Shown here: one piece after another, positions 16,973 to 25,755 of the stretch
How positions within the stretch are numbered: position 1 is the first letter of the stretch
Layout: each line of letters begins with the position of its first letter
Assembly: GCA_008011715.2 (NCBI GenBank)
Contig: CP136508.1
Coordinates: forward strand, 1,736,001 to 1,800,000
From: [Empedobacter] haloabium
Lineage (GTDB): Bacteria > Pseudomonadota > Gammaproteobacteria > Burkholderiales > Burkholderiaceae_D
Direction: 5' to 3'
Length of the DNA stretch: 64,000 nt
Notes under the pieces: model-generated
The model's input: the letters and a program-made list of their open reading frames with translations, nothing else
Databases searched by the model: none
Told to the model about the DNA's origin: nothing
Translations under genes and position numbers: made by a program

Positions 16973-17515
16973 ATGCGTGTCGCCGGGGGATTCACATTGA
17001 TCGAAGTGCTGGTCGCCGTGCTGGTGCTGGCTGTCGGCCTGGTCGGCGGCACGGCCATGCAGCTGCACGCAATGCGCGCGCGCCAGGAATCGGCGCTGCT
17101 GTCGACCGCCGTGCAGGCTGCCGCGGCAATGGCCGAGCGAATCCGCGCCAACGCTGGCCAGCGCCCGGTCTACTTGAGCCTGGATTATGACGCCGCCATC
17201 GAACCCACTCCGGCCCCGCCGCGCAGCCTGTGCCAGGACACCGCCTGCGCACCGGCGGCCCTGGCGGCGCTGGACGTTTACGAGCTGAAGCGCATGGTCC
17301 GCACCAGCCTGCCTGCCGGGCGTGCCCGGGTATGCCGCGATGCGCATGCGTGGCATGCCGGCCGGCTGCGCTGGCCATGCAGCGCCGCGCCCGGCGCGCC
17401 TGTCGTGGTGAAGATCGGCTGGCGCGGCAAGAACCCGGACGGCACGCCGCTGGCGGACGACGACAGCGGTGTCGTCGCCGGTGTGGCGATGGCGGTGGCG
17501 GGAGTGGCGCCATGA
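16973..17515 (+). CDS. pilV: type IV pilus modification protein PilV (minor pilin)
   Basis: A 180-residue prepilin: leader MRVAGG cut before the canonical FTLIEVLVAVLVLAVGL helix, with Glu5 present. The region MQLHAMRARQESALLSTAVQ is typical of the PilV family. Minor pilins prime assembly of type IV pili together with PilW, PilX and PilE-type proteins. It is first of a chain of overlapping genes, so the promoter should be in the 186 bp before it. GGGAGG lies before the ATG. Confidence 0.93.
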   Translation: MRVAGGFTLIEVLVAVLVLAVGLVGGTAMQLHAMRARQESALLSTAVQAAAAMAERIRANAGQRPVYLSLDYDAAIEPTPAPPRSLCQDTACAPAALAALDVYELKRMVRTSLPAGRARVCRDAHAWHAGRLRWPCSAAPGAPVVVKIGWRGKNPDGTPLADDDSGVVAGVAMAVAGVAP

Positions 17516-18438
17516 CGGGTCCGCGCCGCTGCACCGGCGTCGGTCTCGCCGAAATGCTGGTGGCCCTGGTGCTGGGCATGCTGGTCGCGCTGGCGTCGGC
17601 CGCCATGCTGGCCAGCGCCAATGGCGACTTCCTGCTCCAGGGCGCCAGTACGCGGCTGAACGACGGTGGCCGCTATGCGCTGGCGCTGGTCGGCCAGTCA
17701 CTGCGCCAGGCCGGGTATGCCGACCCTGCCGGCCCCGGCGCATTGCCGGCGGAGGAGGGCGCCGCCATCGGCGGGCTCGATGCCCGCAGCGTCAGCCGCA
17801 CGGGGCCGGGCATCGCGGCCGGGCTGCCGGCGGCCGTCAACGGCAGCGACGTGCTGGCCGTGCGCTTTGGCGGCTCGGGCAGCGGCGGCGGCGACGGCTC
17901 GGTCAGCGACTGTGCCGGCTTTGCCGTCGGCGCGGGCGCACAGGGCTGGAGCATCTTCTATGTGGCGCGGGGCGACGATGGCGAGGCCGAGCTGCGCTGC
18001 AAGTACCGCGCCGACAGCGGCGGCTGGAGCGCCGATGCCGTAGTGCGCGGCGTCGACAGCTTCCAGGTGCTGTACGGCGTCGATGCCGACACGCCGGCCG
18101 ATGGCGTCGCCAACCGCTTCCTGAACGCCACGGCGATTGACGCGCTGGATGCGACGCTGGACGTTCGTGGCGACACGGCCAGCGAGCGCGCGCTGGACCG
18201 TCGCCGGCGCTCGCACTGGCACCGTGTCGTCACCGTACGGGTCGCACTGTTGCTGCACGGCGAGGCCGGCATGCGCGATGGCGGGCGGCCGCTGCGTTAC
18301 GCGTTGTTCGGGGAAACCTACGCGGCGGCCGATCCGGGCACGCGTATCGACGAGGCGACGCTGCCGACCCCGTTGCGCGCGCGGCCGCGCCGCCTGTTCG
18401 AAACGGCCGTGACGGTGCGCAACCGGGGCGGGCTGTGA
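17512..18438 (+). CDS. pilW: minor pilin PilW
   Basis: A 308-residue prepilin from the ATG at 17512, overlapping the pilV stop as ATGA. The helix is GVGLAEMLVALVLGMLVAL, so cleavage would be after the glycine in CTGVGLAE; the usual Phe at +1 is Val, and Glu5 is kept. The body contains GGRYALALVGQSLRQAGYAD, a PilW signature. It forms part of the tip complex with PilV, PilX and PilY1. The in-frame extension upstream belongs to no known family and overlaps pilV, so I rejected it. Confidence 0.9.
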   Translation: MTGPRRCTGVGLAEMLVALVLGMLVALASAAMLASANGDFLLQGASTRLNDGGRYALALVGQSLRQAGYADPAGPGALPAEEGAAIGGLDARSVSRTGPGIAAGLPAAVNGSDVLAVRFGGSGSGGGDGSVSDCAGFAVGAGAQGWSIFYVARGDDGEAELRCKYRADSGGWSADAVVRGVDSFQVLYGVDADTPADGVANRFLNATAIDALDATLDVRGDTASERALDRRRRSHWHRVVTVRVALLLHGEAGMRDGGRPLRYALFGETYAAADPGTRIDEATLPTPLRARPRRLFETAVTVRNRGGL

Positions 18439-19019
18439 GCCGCGCCTGCAGGTGCCGGCAACGCGGGGTGACGTTGGTGGTCAGCCTGCTGATGCTGGCG
18501 GCCGTGTTGCTGCTGGCGGCGTCGTCCGCCAGCGTGGCACTGATGGGAGAAAAGTCGGCGCGCGCCGAGCGGGACCGGCACATCGCGCTGCAAGCGGCGG
18601 AGGATGCGTTGATGGATGCGGAACTGGAAATCGAAGGGCTGGCCGCCGTGCCGGCGGAGCGGCGCGCGCTGCTGCGCGCACCGGACAGCTTCGGAGCCGG
18701 CTGCGGCAGCGGCCTGGCATTGGGCCTGTGTGCCCGCGGCGCCGCTGGCGAGCCGCCGCCGTGGCAGGCCGTCGACCTGGCGGACGCCAGCCGCAGCGTG
18801 GCACTGGGCAGCTTTACCGGCACCGTCACGGAAAGCGCCGATGGCTTGCTGCCCCTGCGTAAGCCCCGTTACATCGTCGAGCGGCTGCCGTACCGGCCGC
18901 CCGGTGCGGAAGCCGGTGCCGCCGAGGGCTACCTGTACCGCGTGACGGCGGTTGGCTTCGGCAGCCGGCCCGGTACGCAGGTCGTGCTGCAATCGACCTG
19001 GCGTCCGGCGGACGAGTGA
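18435..19019 (+). CDS. pilX: minor pilin PilX
   Basis: A 194-residue protein starting at GTG 18435, overlapping the pilW stop. The leader has RQRGVTLVVSLLMLAAVLLL, a prepilin-like helix where residue 5 is not Glu, as is normal for PilX. The segment AERDRHIALQAAEDALMDAELEI is typical of the family, which controls pilus aggregation and tip assembly. It continues into pilY1 with only 7 bases between. Confidence 0.88.
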   Translation: MSRACRCRQRGVTLVVSLLMLAAVLLLAASSASVALMGEKSARAERDRHIALQAAEDALMDAELEIEGLAAVPAERRALLRAPDSFGAGCGSGLALGLCARGAAGEPPPWQAVDLADASRSVALGSFTGTVTESADGLLPLRKPRYIVERLPYRPPGAEAGAAEGYLYRVTAVGFGSRPGTQVVLQSTWRPADE

Positions 19020-19026
19020 GGCCAGG

Positions 19027-21144
19027 ATGCGGGCGCGAGCATTGACCCTGGCGCTGCCGCTGCTGCTGACGTTGTTCGCCGCGCTGATGGCTCGGGCGGC
19101 CGAGCGGGGCATGGGCGAGCAGGCTGCGTTGGGCTGCGACACGTATGCGCGTACGGTGCACGGTGCGGCATTGAGCGTGCCGCGCGGCAGGCTTGCGCCC
19201 ACGGGCCCGGAAGAGGCCAGCGTGTTCCGCGCCGCCTATGAACTGGCCCGCGGCAGCGGCACGTTGACGCGTACGCCGCTGGTGCGCGACGCGGACGGGG
19301 CGTTGCGCCTGCAGGCGCCGTCGTGGGATGCCGGGATTCTGCTGGCGCGCACGGACCTGGCTGCGCGGCGCATTCATACGTTCGATGGCGGCCGCACGGT
19401 GCCGTTCCTGTGGGAGCAGCTGCCCGGCGCGTTGCAGGCGGCGTTGAGCTGGCCGCCGCTGGCTGGCGTGGATGCGGCCGGGCCGGCGCGGCTGGCGTGG
19501 CTGCGCGGCGAGCGCCGGTTGGAGGGACGCGGGCTGCGCGTGCGCAGCGGGGTGCTGGGCGACGCGGTGCACGGCGCTCCCGTGTTTGCCGGCGCTGCCA
19601 CCAGTCTGCCGTCGCGTGTCGGCGAAGCGGCGTATGGCGCGTTCCGCCGGATTGCATCGCGCCGCGTCCCCGCCGTCTACCTGGGCGCCAACGACGGCAT
19701 GCTGCATGCGTTCGACGCGCGCAGCGGCGCCGAGCTGTTCGCCTACGTGCCGGCCTTGCTGGCGCACGCGCTGGGTGCCCTGACGGCGCCGGACTACGTG
19801 CACCGGCCCTACGTGGACGGACCGTTGGCGCTGGGCGAAGCCAGCATCGACGGCGCCTGGCGTACCGTGCTGGTGGCATCGCCCGGCATGGGCGCGCGCG
19901 GCCTGTTCGCACTCGACGTCACGGACCCGGCCGAATTCACGACCGCCTTGTGGGAATTCGGCGAGCGCGACGATCCAGCCATCGGCAATGTGCTGGCCCC
20001 GGCCCAGGTGGCGCGGCTGCAGGTGCGCGAACGGGCCGGCGTGCCGCAGTACCGCGACTTTGCACTGGCCGGGAATGGCAGCGGCAGCGCCGCCGGCACG
20101 GCCGCGTTGTTCGTGCTGGCGCTGGACAAGCCACCGTTGGCAGCCTGGCGACGCGACGTCAGCTTCTATCGGCTCGATCTGCCGCCGGGGGAACCGGGAT
20201 CGGCCAATGCCCTGTCGGCGCCAGCGCTGGTGCCGGACGCCGACGACATCGTGCGCCACGCCTATGCCGGCGACCTGCAGGGCAACCTGTGGCGCTTCGA
20301 TTTCACGCGGCCGGCGCCCTGGCGCGGCGGGGTGCCGCGCCGGCCCGTGTTCGTGGCGCGCGACGCGGCCGGCACGCCCCAGCCGATCACGCAGCAGCCG
20401 AAGGTCGTGCACGCGCTCGGCGGCGGGTATTTGGTGCTGTTCGGCACCGGCCAGCTGCAGTCGCGCGCGGAGCGTGATCCGGCCCGCTTCACGCCGCAGT
20501 CGTTCTATGCCGTGTACGACGATCCGGCCTTGCCGCGGCCGGCCAGCGTGCTGACGCGCGCCGACCTGCTGGAGCGGCGGCTGCACCGTGCCGCCTCGGC
20601 CGGCAGCGGCTTTACCGTGGCGGGACGCAACCAGGCCGTGGGGGCCGGCGAGCGTCCGAAAGGCTGGTACCTGGACTTTGCCGACAGCGCGACAAGCGGC
20701 GAGCGCAGCATCGCCAGCGCGACGGTGACGGACGGTAACGTGGCCTTCAATACAGTATTGCCAGGCCAGGACCCGTGCGCCGACAGCGCCAGTCGCGCCT
20801 ACGTGCTCGATGCCCTGTCGGGTTTCACGCCCGGCGATGGCGGAACTCCCATCAGCGGCAACGTAACGGGGTCGCTGCTGCCGGAATTCGCCGATGGCCC
20901 GCCGCTGCTGTTGGCGCGGCCGCCTGCCCATGTACCTGGGGCGCCGGCTCTGCCGGGCATGCGCCGGCAGGTAATGCGTACGACAGATCACCTGGCGTTG
21001 GGTGCCGCTGGCACGGTGACGCGTGGGGCGGCCAGCCGCGCCAGCCGGCCGGCCGGGCGCCTGAGCTGGCGCGAGGTGCTGAACTGGCGCCAGCTGCATG
21101 CCGCGGCCACGCGGCACGGTGGCGGTGCCGGGAGACCGCCATGA
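19027..21144 (+). CDS. pilY1: PilY1-type pilus tip protein, short form
   Basis: A 705-residue exported protein starting at ATG 19027 after GAGGCCAGG. A signal peptide (ending LMARA) is followed by the PilY1 beta-propeller: VYLGANDGMLHAFDARSGAELFAYVPA and HRPYVDGPLALGEA, later GDLQGNLWRFDF. The N-terminal von Willebrand A domain present in long PilY1 proteins (over 1000 residues) is missing. The calcium loop before YAGDLQGNLW is shortened (PDADDIVRHAYAGD), lacking the DxDxDGxxD pattern. It is thought to cap the pilus and act in adhesion and twitching. It overlaps the next gene by ATGA. Confidence 0.9.
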   Translation: MRARALTLALPLLLTLFAALMARAAERGMGEQAALGCDTYARTVHGAALSVPRGRLAPTGPEEASVFRAAYELARGSGTLTRTPLVRDADGALRLQAPSWDAGILLARTDLAARRIHTFDGGRTVPFLWEQLPGALQAALSWPPLAGVDAAGPARLAWLRGERRLEGRGLRVRSGVLGDAVHGAPVFAGAATSLPSRVGEAAYGAFRRIASRRVPAVYLGANDGMLHAFDARSGAELFAYVPALLAHALGALTAPDYVHRPYVDGPLALGEASIDGAWRTVLVASPGMGARGLFALDVTDPAEFTTALWEFGERDDPAIGNVLAPAQVARLQVRERAGVPQYRDFALAGNGSGSAAGTAALFVLALDKPPLAAWRRDVSFYRLDLPPGEPGSANALSAPALVPDADDIVRHAYAGDLQGNLWRFDFTRPAPWRGGVPRRPVFVARDAAGTPQPITQQPKVVHALGGGYLVLFGTGQLQSRAERDPARFTPQSFYAVYDDPALPRPASVLTRADLLERRLHRAASAGSGFTVAGRNQAVGAGERPKGWYLDFADSATSGERSIASATVTDGNVAFNTVLPGQDPCADSASRAYVLDALSGFTPGDGGTPISGNVTGSLLPEFADGPPLLLARPPAHVPGAPALPGMRRQVMRTTDHLALGAAGTVTRGAASRASRPAGRLSWREVLNWRQLHAAATRHGGGAGRPP

Positions 21145-21614
21145 GTGCCGCAGAGGGCCGCCGGTACCTGCGCCAGCGGGCTTTTACGCTGCCGGAAGCG
21201 CTGGTGGCGTTGGCCGTCTGCGGCATCGTCGGTGCGGTGGCGCTGCCCACCTACCAGGAGCAACTGGTCCGGGCGCGCCGTACCGAAGCGCAGGCAGCAT
21301 TGCAGCGCCTGATGCAGCAGCAGGAGCGCTACTACACGCTGCACAACCGCTATGTCGCGTTCGGGCCTGACAGCACGGACGGCGATGCGCGGCAGTTCCG
21401 CTGGTGGTCCGGCACGAGGCCGGAGCGCAGCGCGTATGAGATCGCGGGCCAGCCGTGCGACGACCAGCCGCTGGACGAATGCGTGCAATTGGTCGCCACC
21501 CCTGGTACGCGCCGGGTCGACGTTCACTTCAGGGATGCACCATGCGGCCAACTGATCCTGACCAGCTTGGGCGAGCGGCGCGCCAGCGGCGCCGACCCGC
21601 GCTGCTGGCGCTGA
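21141..21614 (+). CDS. pilE: type IV prepilin-like protein (PilE type)
   Basis: A 157-residue protein with a pilin helix, ATGA-overlapping pilY1. The body has TYQEQLVRARRTEAQAALQRLMQQQERYYTLHNRY, which is the standard minor pilin/PilE pattern, and paired cysteines toward the C terminus. The residue before the mature helix is alanine (QRAFTLPEALVALAV) where prepilin peptidase normally needs glycine. Its neighbours suggest it is a minor component of the tip complex rather than the main pilin. Confidence 0.85.
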   Translation: MSAAEGRRYLRQRAFTLPEALVALAVCGIVGAVALPTYQEQLVRARRTEAQAALQRLMQQQERYYTLHNRYVAFGPDSTDGDARQFRWWSGTRPERSAYEIAGQPCDDQPLDECVQLVATPGTRRVDVHFRDAPCGQLILTSLGERRASGADPRCWR

Positions 21615-22150
21615 GCGCGGCGTTCACGCTGGTCGAAGCGCTGATCGCGCTGGCCGTGGCCGGCGTGCTGCTGGGCGCGGCCGTCCCGGACCTGCGCGCA
21701 TTCGCCGCGCGCCAGCAGATCCGGGCCGCCGCGACCGACCTGCTGGCGGCGTTGCACCTGGCGCGGGCCCAGGCGCTGGGGCGGGGCGAGATCGTCGTCG
21801 TGGCGCCCGGCGAGGCGCGCGGAATCGCCTGGGAGCGCGGCTGGGTGGTGTTTGCCGACCGCGACGGCGACGGCCGGCCCGGGGCCGGCGACGAAGTGCT
21901 GTTCCGCCATGGCCCGGTGGCGGACGGGCTGCGCATCTGGGCGCGGCTGTCGGCCGCTGCGCCGCCCTGGTATGTCGCCTATAATAGTGCCGGCCGTTCA
22001 TGCCGTGCCGGCAATGCCAGTGCCGCCAACTGGGGCACGCTGTCGCTGCGCACGGGGGACGAGGCACGCAACATCAAGATCAACATGCTGGGCCGCGCAA
22101 GGCTGTGCGATCCGACCCGCGACAGCGGCTGCGAAGCGGCGGCGGAATGA
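21542..22150 (+). CDS. fimT: FimT/GspH-family prepilin-like protein
   Basis: A 202-residue protein from the ATG at 21542, with AGGGA 6 bases upstream; it overlaps the end of the preceding gene by 73 bp. A long basic leader precedes AAFTLVEALIALAVAGVLLG, again with alanine in place of the -1 glycine. The GspH/FimT core follows (LLAALHLARAQALGRGE, then GWVVFADRDGDGRPGAGDEVLF). FimT proteins bind DNA or help pilus assembly. The late start and long overlap are unusual; no better start is visible. Confidence 0.82.
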   Translation: MRPTDPDQLGRAARQRRRPALLALSAAFTLVEALIALAVAGVLLGAAVPDLRAFAARQQIRAAATDLLAALHLARAQALGRGEIVVVAPGEARGIAWERGWVVFADRDGDGRPGAGDEVLFRHGPVADGLRIWARLSAAAPPWYVAYNSAGRSCRAGNASAANWGTLSLRTGDEARNIKINMLGRARLCDPTRDSGCEAAAE

Positions 22151-22173
22151 CCTGGCAAGGCAGACAGGAAGCG

Positions 22174-23295
22174 ATGAACGACACGAACATCGGCAACGAC
22201 GGCGAAGGCATGCGCCTGGCCCTGCAATGGGCGGAGAAGGGCCTGTACACGACCTCGCCCAACCCCCACATCGGCTGCGTGATCGTCAAGAATGGCGTCG
22301 TCATCGGCGCGGGCGTCACGCAGCCCGTCGGCCAGGATCACGCGGAAATCCAGGCGCTGAAGGACGCGGCGCGGCGCGGCCACGACGTGCACGGCGCGAC
22401 GGCCTACGTCACCCTGGAACCGTGCAGCCATTACGGCCGCACGCCGCCCTGCTGCGACGCGCTGGTGCGCGCCGGGCTGGGGCGGGTGGTGGCGGCGATG
22501 GAAGACCCGAATCCGCTGGTGGCGGGGCAGGGCATGGCGCGGCTGGCGGCAGCCGGTATCGAGGTGGCGGTGCTGTCAGGCCCGCTGGCGGACGAGGCCT
22601 ATGAACTGAATATCGGCTTCTTCTCGCGCATGCGCCGTCAGCTGCCGTGGGTGCGCCTGAAGACGGCGGCCAGCCTGGACGGCATGACGGCGCTGCACGA
22701 CGGCAGCAGCCAATGGATCACGGGCGCGGCGGCGCGCGCCGACGGGCATGCCTGGCGCGCCCGCGCCTGCGCGATCTTGACCGGCATCGGCACCGTCAAG
22801 GCCGACGATCCGCAACTGAACGTGCGCGCCGTCGAGACGCCGCGCCAGCCGCGCCGCATCGTGGTGGACAGCCGGCTGGAAATCGATCCGAACGCCAAGG
22901 TGCTGGCCGGCGGTGGCACGCTGGTCGTGGCGGCTGTACGCGATCACGACAAGGAAGCGCGGCTGCGCGACCTGGGCGCGGAGGTCATCACGCTGGCCAA
23001 TGCGCATGGCAAGGTGGACCTGCCGGAACTGATGCGCGAGCTGGGCCGGCGCCAGGTCAACGAGCTGCACGTGGAGGCGGGCACCAAGTTGAACGGCTCG
23101 CTGGTGCGCGAACGCTGCGTCGACGAGCTGCTGGTCTACCTGGCGCCCACCCTGCTGGGCGACGCGCAGGGCATGTTCGCGCTGCCTGCGCTGGCCAGCC
23201 TGGAACACAAACGCACCCTGAAATTTCATGAAGTGCGCAGCGTCGGCGAAGACCTGCGCATCCTGGCCCGCTTCACGGACCAGGCCACCAACTAG
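22174..23295 (+). CDS. ribD: bifunctional riboflavin deaminase/reductase RibD
   Basis: A 373-residue enzyme. The start at 22174 has AGGAAG at good distance; an alternative Met at 22147 overlaps the fimT stop. The N-terminal deaminase has the zinc site His56-Ala-Glu58 and PCSHYGRTPPC (Cys84 and Cys93). The C-terminal reductase has RLKTAASLDGMTA and RIVVDSRL. It carries out the second and third steps of riboflavin synthesis. It is read from the same chain as the pilus genes and continues to ribE 44 bp later. Confidence 0.97.
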   Translation: MNDTNIGNDGEGMRLALQWAEKGLYTTSPNPHIGCVIVKNGVVIGAGVTQPVGQDHAEIQALKDAARRGHDVHGATAYVTLEPCSHYGRTPPCCDALVRAGLGRVVAAMEDPNPLVAGQGMARLAAAGIEVAVLSGPLADEAYELNIGFFSRMRRQLPWVRLKTAASLDGMTALHDGSSQWITGAAARADGHAWRARACAILTGIGTVKADDPQLNVRAVETPRQPRRIVVDSRLEIDPNAKVLAGGGTLVVAAVRDHDKEARLRDLGAEVITLANAHGKVDLPELMRELGRRQVNELHVEAGTKLNGSLVRERCVDELLVYLAPTLLGDAQGMFALPALASLEHKRTLKFHEVRSVGEDLRILARFTDQATN

Positions 23296-23339
23296 ACAAC
23301 CCGGCGCCGCTGCGGCGCCGCCAACCACAGGAATCGAGC

Positions 23340-23963
23340 ATGTTTACTGGAATCGTCGCCGCCGTCGGCAAGATCAAGACCGTCACCCCGCTGCCGGGTG
23401 GCCATGACGCAGGCGTACGCCTGGACATCGACGCGGGCCCGTTGCCGCTGGCGGACGTCGGCCTGGGCGACTCGATCGCCATCAACGGCGCCTGCATGAC
23501 GGTGGTGGAAAAGACGGAGCACTCGTTCGTCGTCGACGTCTCGCGCGAGAGCCTGAACTGCACCGCCGGCCTGGACACGCCCGCCGAAGTGAACCTGGAA
23601 AAGGCGCTGACCCTGGCCGAGCGCCTGGGCGGCCACCTGGTATCGGGCCACGTGGACGGCCTGGGCACCGTGCGCAAGTTCGAGCCCGTGGGCGAATCGT
23701 ACGAACTGGTGGTGGAAGCGCCGCGCGAGCTGGCCAAGTACCTGGCGTTCAAGGGCTCGGTCGTCGTCAACGGCGTCTCGCTGACGGTGAATCGCGTCGA
23801 GGACGTGGCCGAAGGCTGCCGTTTCTCGATCAACCTGATCCCGCACACGATCCAGGTCACGACCCTGAAGCACCTGAAGGTGGGGTCGAAGGTCAACCTG
23901 GAAATCGACCTGATCGCGCGCTACGTCGAGCGCATGCTGTCGGTGGAGCAGAAGAGCAGCTGA
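23340..23963 (+). CDS. ribE: riboflavin synthase alpha chain
   Basis: A 207-residue protein with two lumazine-binding repeats. The first begins MFTGIVAAVGKI and has INGACMTVVE; the second has VVVNGVSLTVNRV and ends with the NLEIDLIARYVERML helix. The duplicated halves (each about 95 residues) are the family hallmark. It converts two molecules of 6,7-dimethyl-8-ribityllumazine to riboflavin. Follows ribD as an operon. Confidence 0.97.
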   Translation: MFTGIVAAVGKIKTVTPLPGGHDAGVRLDIDAGPLPLADVGLGDSIAINGACMTVVEKTEHSFVVDVSRESLNCTAGLDTPAEVNLEKALTLAERLGGHLVSGHVDGLGTVRKFEPVGESYELVVEAPRELAKYLAFKGSVVVNGVSLTVNRVEDVAEGCRFSINLIPHTIQVTTLKHLKVGSKVNLEIDLIARYVERMLSVEQKSS

Positions 23964-23976
23964 AGCGCTGCGGGCC

Positions 23977-24105
23977 TGGGTCTTTCCCCGGTAAGTCAGG
24001 ACGTTGCGCTTGCCGGCGGCGCCACGAGGGGACTGGCCCCGAAGTTCGGCAGCGCTGCGCCGGATTACCCAACTTCAGGTCTGTCCCTGTGCAGGGACAG
24101 ACCCC
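23977..24105. repeat. composite REP-like element, diverged copy
   Basis: Contains GGGTCTTTCCCCGGTAAGT, a central part with TGCGCTTGCC, then AGGGGACTGGCCCC, and finally a perfect hairpin (GTCTGTCCCTG / CAGGGACAGAC). The first 60 bases line up with the left half of the element at 44981-45149, so the two are members of the same family. Confidence 0.6.
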
Positions 24106-24114
24106 TGCCGGATT

Positions 24115-24714
24115 CTATGCCGGCACATCCGTACGCAATTCGATCAGCTCTGCAAGCGACTGGCGGAACTCGGCGATCGAGTCATCGAGCCAGGCGACGT
24201 GCGCAAGAATATCTTCCAGCCGTGCCGTGACGCCGCGGGCGCGGGCCTCTTCAGCCCTGGCCATCTCCGTGTCCCGCATCGCCTCGAGGTCCGCCAGCCG
24301 CTGGCGGATCTCATCGATCGTGCGCTGCTGTGGCGATGGCGCCGCCCACGCTTCCGGCCGCCGCGCCGCGCAGTAGCGCGCGACGACGTCCGCCCCCAGC
24401 CTGCCAGCCCGTACCGTCAGTCCTTCGGCGTGGGCGAACGCGCGGATATCGTCGGCCGCCACGTAGCTGACGTGCAGGCCCGCATCGTGCAGCTCGAATG
24501 CGATGGCCTGCGCCAGGAAGTCTCCCTGCACCACGCAAAAGTGCACTGCTTCCAGCCCCGTCTTCTGCTTGCGGAACCACTCGATCAGCTCGTCCTCCCC
24601 GTCGTGCGTCGCGTCAAGCGAGCGGGTCTTCCATTTGCCATCCACCAGCAGCGCGCCATCGAGCCTGCGCTTGCCCACCTCCACGCCGGCAACGGCGTTC
24701 CCCATCAATGTCAC
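24115..24714 (-). CDS. degenerate IS110-like DEDD-domain protein
   Basis: A 199-residue protein that follows the layout of the N-terminal DEDD nuclease domain of IS110-family transposases: VAGVEVGKRRLDGALLVDG, LIEWFRKQK, LAQAIAFELHDAGLHVSYV and RAFAHAEGLTVRAGR, then a coiled helix. The catalytic acids are mostly replaced: first Asp is Glu (GVEVGK), the Glu in the usual ExTG motif is gone (CVVQG). The C-terminal transposase domain is absent. No terminal repeats were seen. It may be a decayed or domesticated fragment. Start 24714 has a second Met 3 codons later. Confidence 0.7.
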   Translation of the reverse strand: MTLMGNAVAGVEVGKRRLDGALLVDGKWKTRSLDATHDGEDELIEWFRKQKTGLEAVHFCVVQGDFLAQAIAFELHDAGLHVSYVAADDIRAFAHAEGLTVRAGRLGADVVARYCAARRPEAWAAPSPQQRTIDEIRQRLADLEAMRDTEMARAEEARARGVTARLEDILAHVAWLDDSIAEFRQSLAELIELRTDVPA

Positions 24715-24729
24715 ATCAGTCCTCTCAGG

Positions 24730-25453
24730 TTATTGCTCGACACGTGCGGGGGCCTGCCTCGTCCGCACCGCCGCGATAAAGCCCTCGGGATCATCCAGGC
24801 CCAGGTAAATCTGGTGCACCGGCCGCAATGGCCCGAGCAAGCCGGGCAGCCGTATGCCGGCCTGCAAGGTCAGCGCTACGTTCAGCGCGCCGCACTGCCG
24901 CAGCCGTATGACGCCGCGCCGGCGGCGCACGTCGTTGCCGCAGCGGTCGATCGCGACGATGCTGGACAGCGGGATCGCCTGGTCCGCCGCCAGCACGCCG
25001 TAGCGCAGCAGCAGTGTCGCGCCGTCCAGCGACACCGGGCGCCAGCGCGTGGTATTCGGCAACCAGATAGAGCAAGGTCCACAACTGCAGGCCATCGGCG
25101 GCCCAGGCCATCCAGGGCGCCGGCGCCACGAAGTGCAGCAGCAGGTGCACCAGCGGCAGCTCGATCAGCAGCACGAAGATGAACGCGGCCTGCGTCGAGG
25201 CATTGCCCTGGTTGGCATGGTACGTGAAATGCCGGTCGCCGCGGAAGCGCAGCGCCGCGCCGTCGCGCAGGAACAGCCCGTAGTACCAGGCGCGCGCCTC
25301 GAACAGGAACGCGGGTGCCAGCTTGCCGAAACGCGTGGTCAATTCGCTGGCGAGCGCCTCGTCGACGTTGCCGCGCGTGCGCACCAGGGCGCGCACGCGG
25401 CCGACCAGCGCGAGCACCAGCCATGCCTCCAGCCCGATCTGCAGCGCGGGCAT
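24730..25453 (-). pseudogene. frameshifted membrane protein gene
   Basis: Two reading frames that make sense only together. The first part starts at ATG 25453 (MPALQIGLEAWLVLALVGRV), overlapping the upstream small gene as TGATG, and carries membrane segments (FIFVLLIELPLVHLLLHF) up to LLYLVAEYHA near 25050. The continuation RWRPVSLDGATLLLRYGVLAADQAIPLSS is in the next frame and runs to 24730. One extra base near 25045-25055 explains this. Whether it is a real mutation or a sequencing error cannot be told. Without the shift it would be a protein of about 240 residues with no named family I recognise. Confidence 0.75.
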
Positions 25454-25656
25454 CAGTGCCAGTTGTCCTCGAAGGTGTGCCACAGATCCTTGGCAGCCGA
25501 TGGCACGACCGCGCTGCCGAACAGCAGCGGCCACTCGGGCCCGGCCCGGCCATGATCGTTCAGGATATTCGGCACGCGGTAGGAGGCGGCATGGCCGCCG
25601 GCCAGCACCAGCAGGGCGACGATGCACCAGGTTTTGCGCCGATCGAGCGATCTCAT
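25453..25656 (-). CDS. small exported protein of unknown function
   Basis: A 67-residue protein with an N-terminal hydrophobic helix (RRKTWCIVALLVLAGGHAASY) and a short polar tail. Its stop overlaps the start of the frameshifted gene as TGATG, so the two form a unit. No family recognised. Confidence 0.6.
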   Translation of the reverse strand: MRSLDRRKTWCIVALLVLAGGHAASYRVPNILNDHGRAGPEWPLLFGSAVVPSAAKDLWHTFEDNWH

Positions 25657-25755
25657 GGGATTTGTCCGGAAGCCAGTCCCGGAGTATAGCGAATTATCCG
25701 CTCTGCAATTGCCGCGGCCATCGACTGGATGCCGCTTTCTGGGCGTGCTTGGGTA

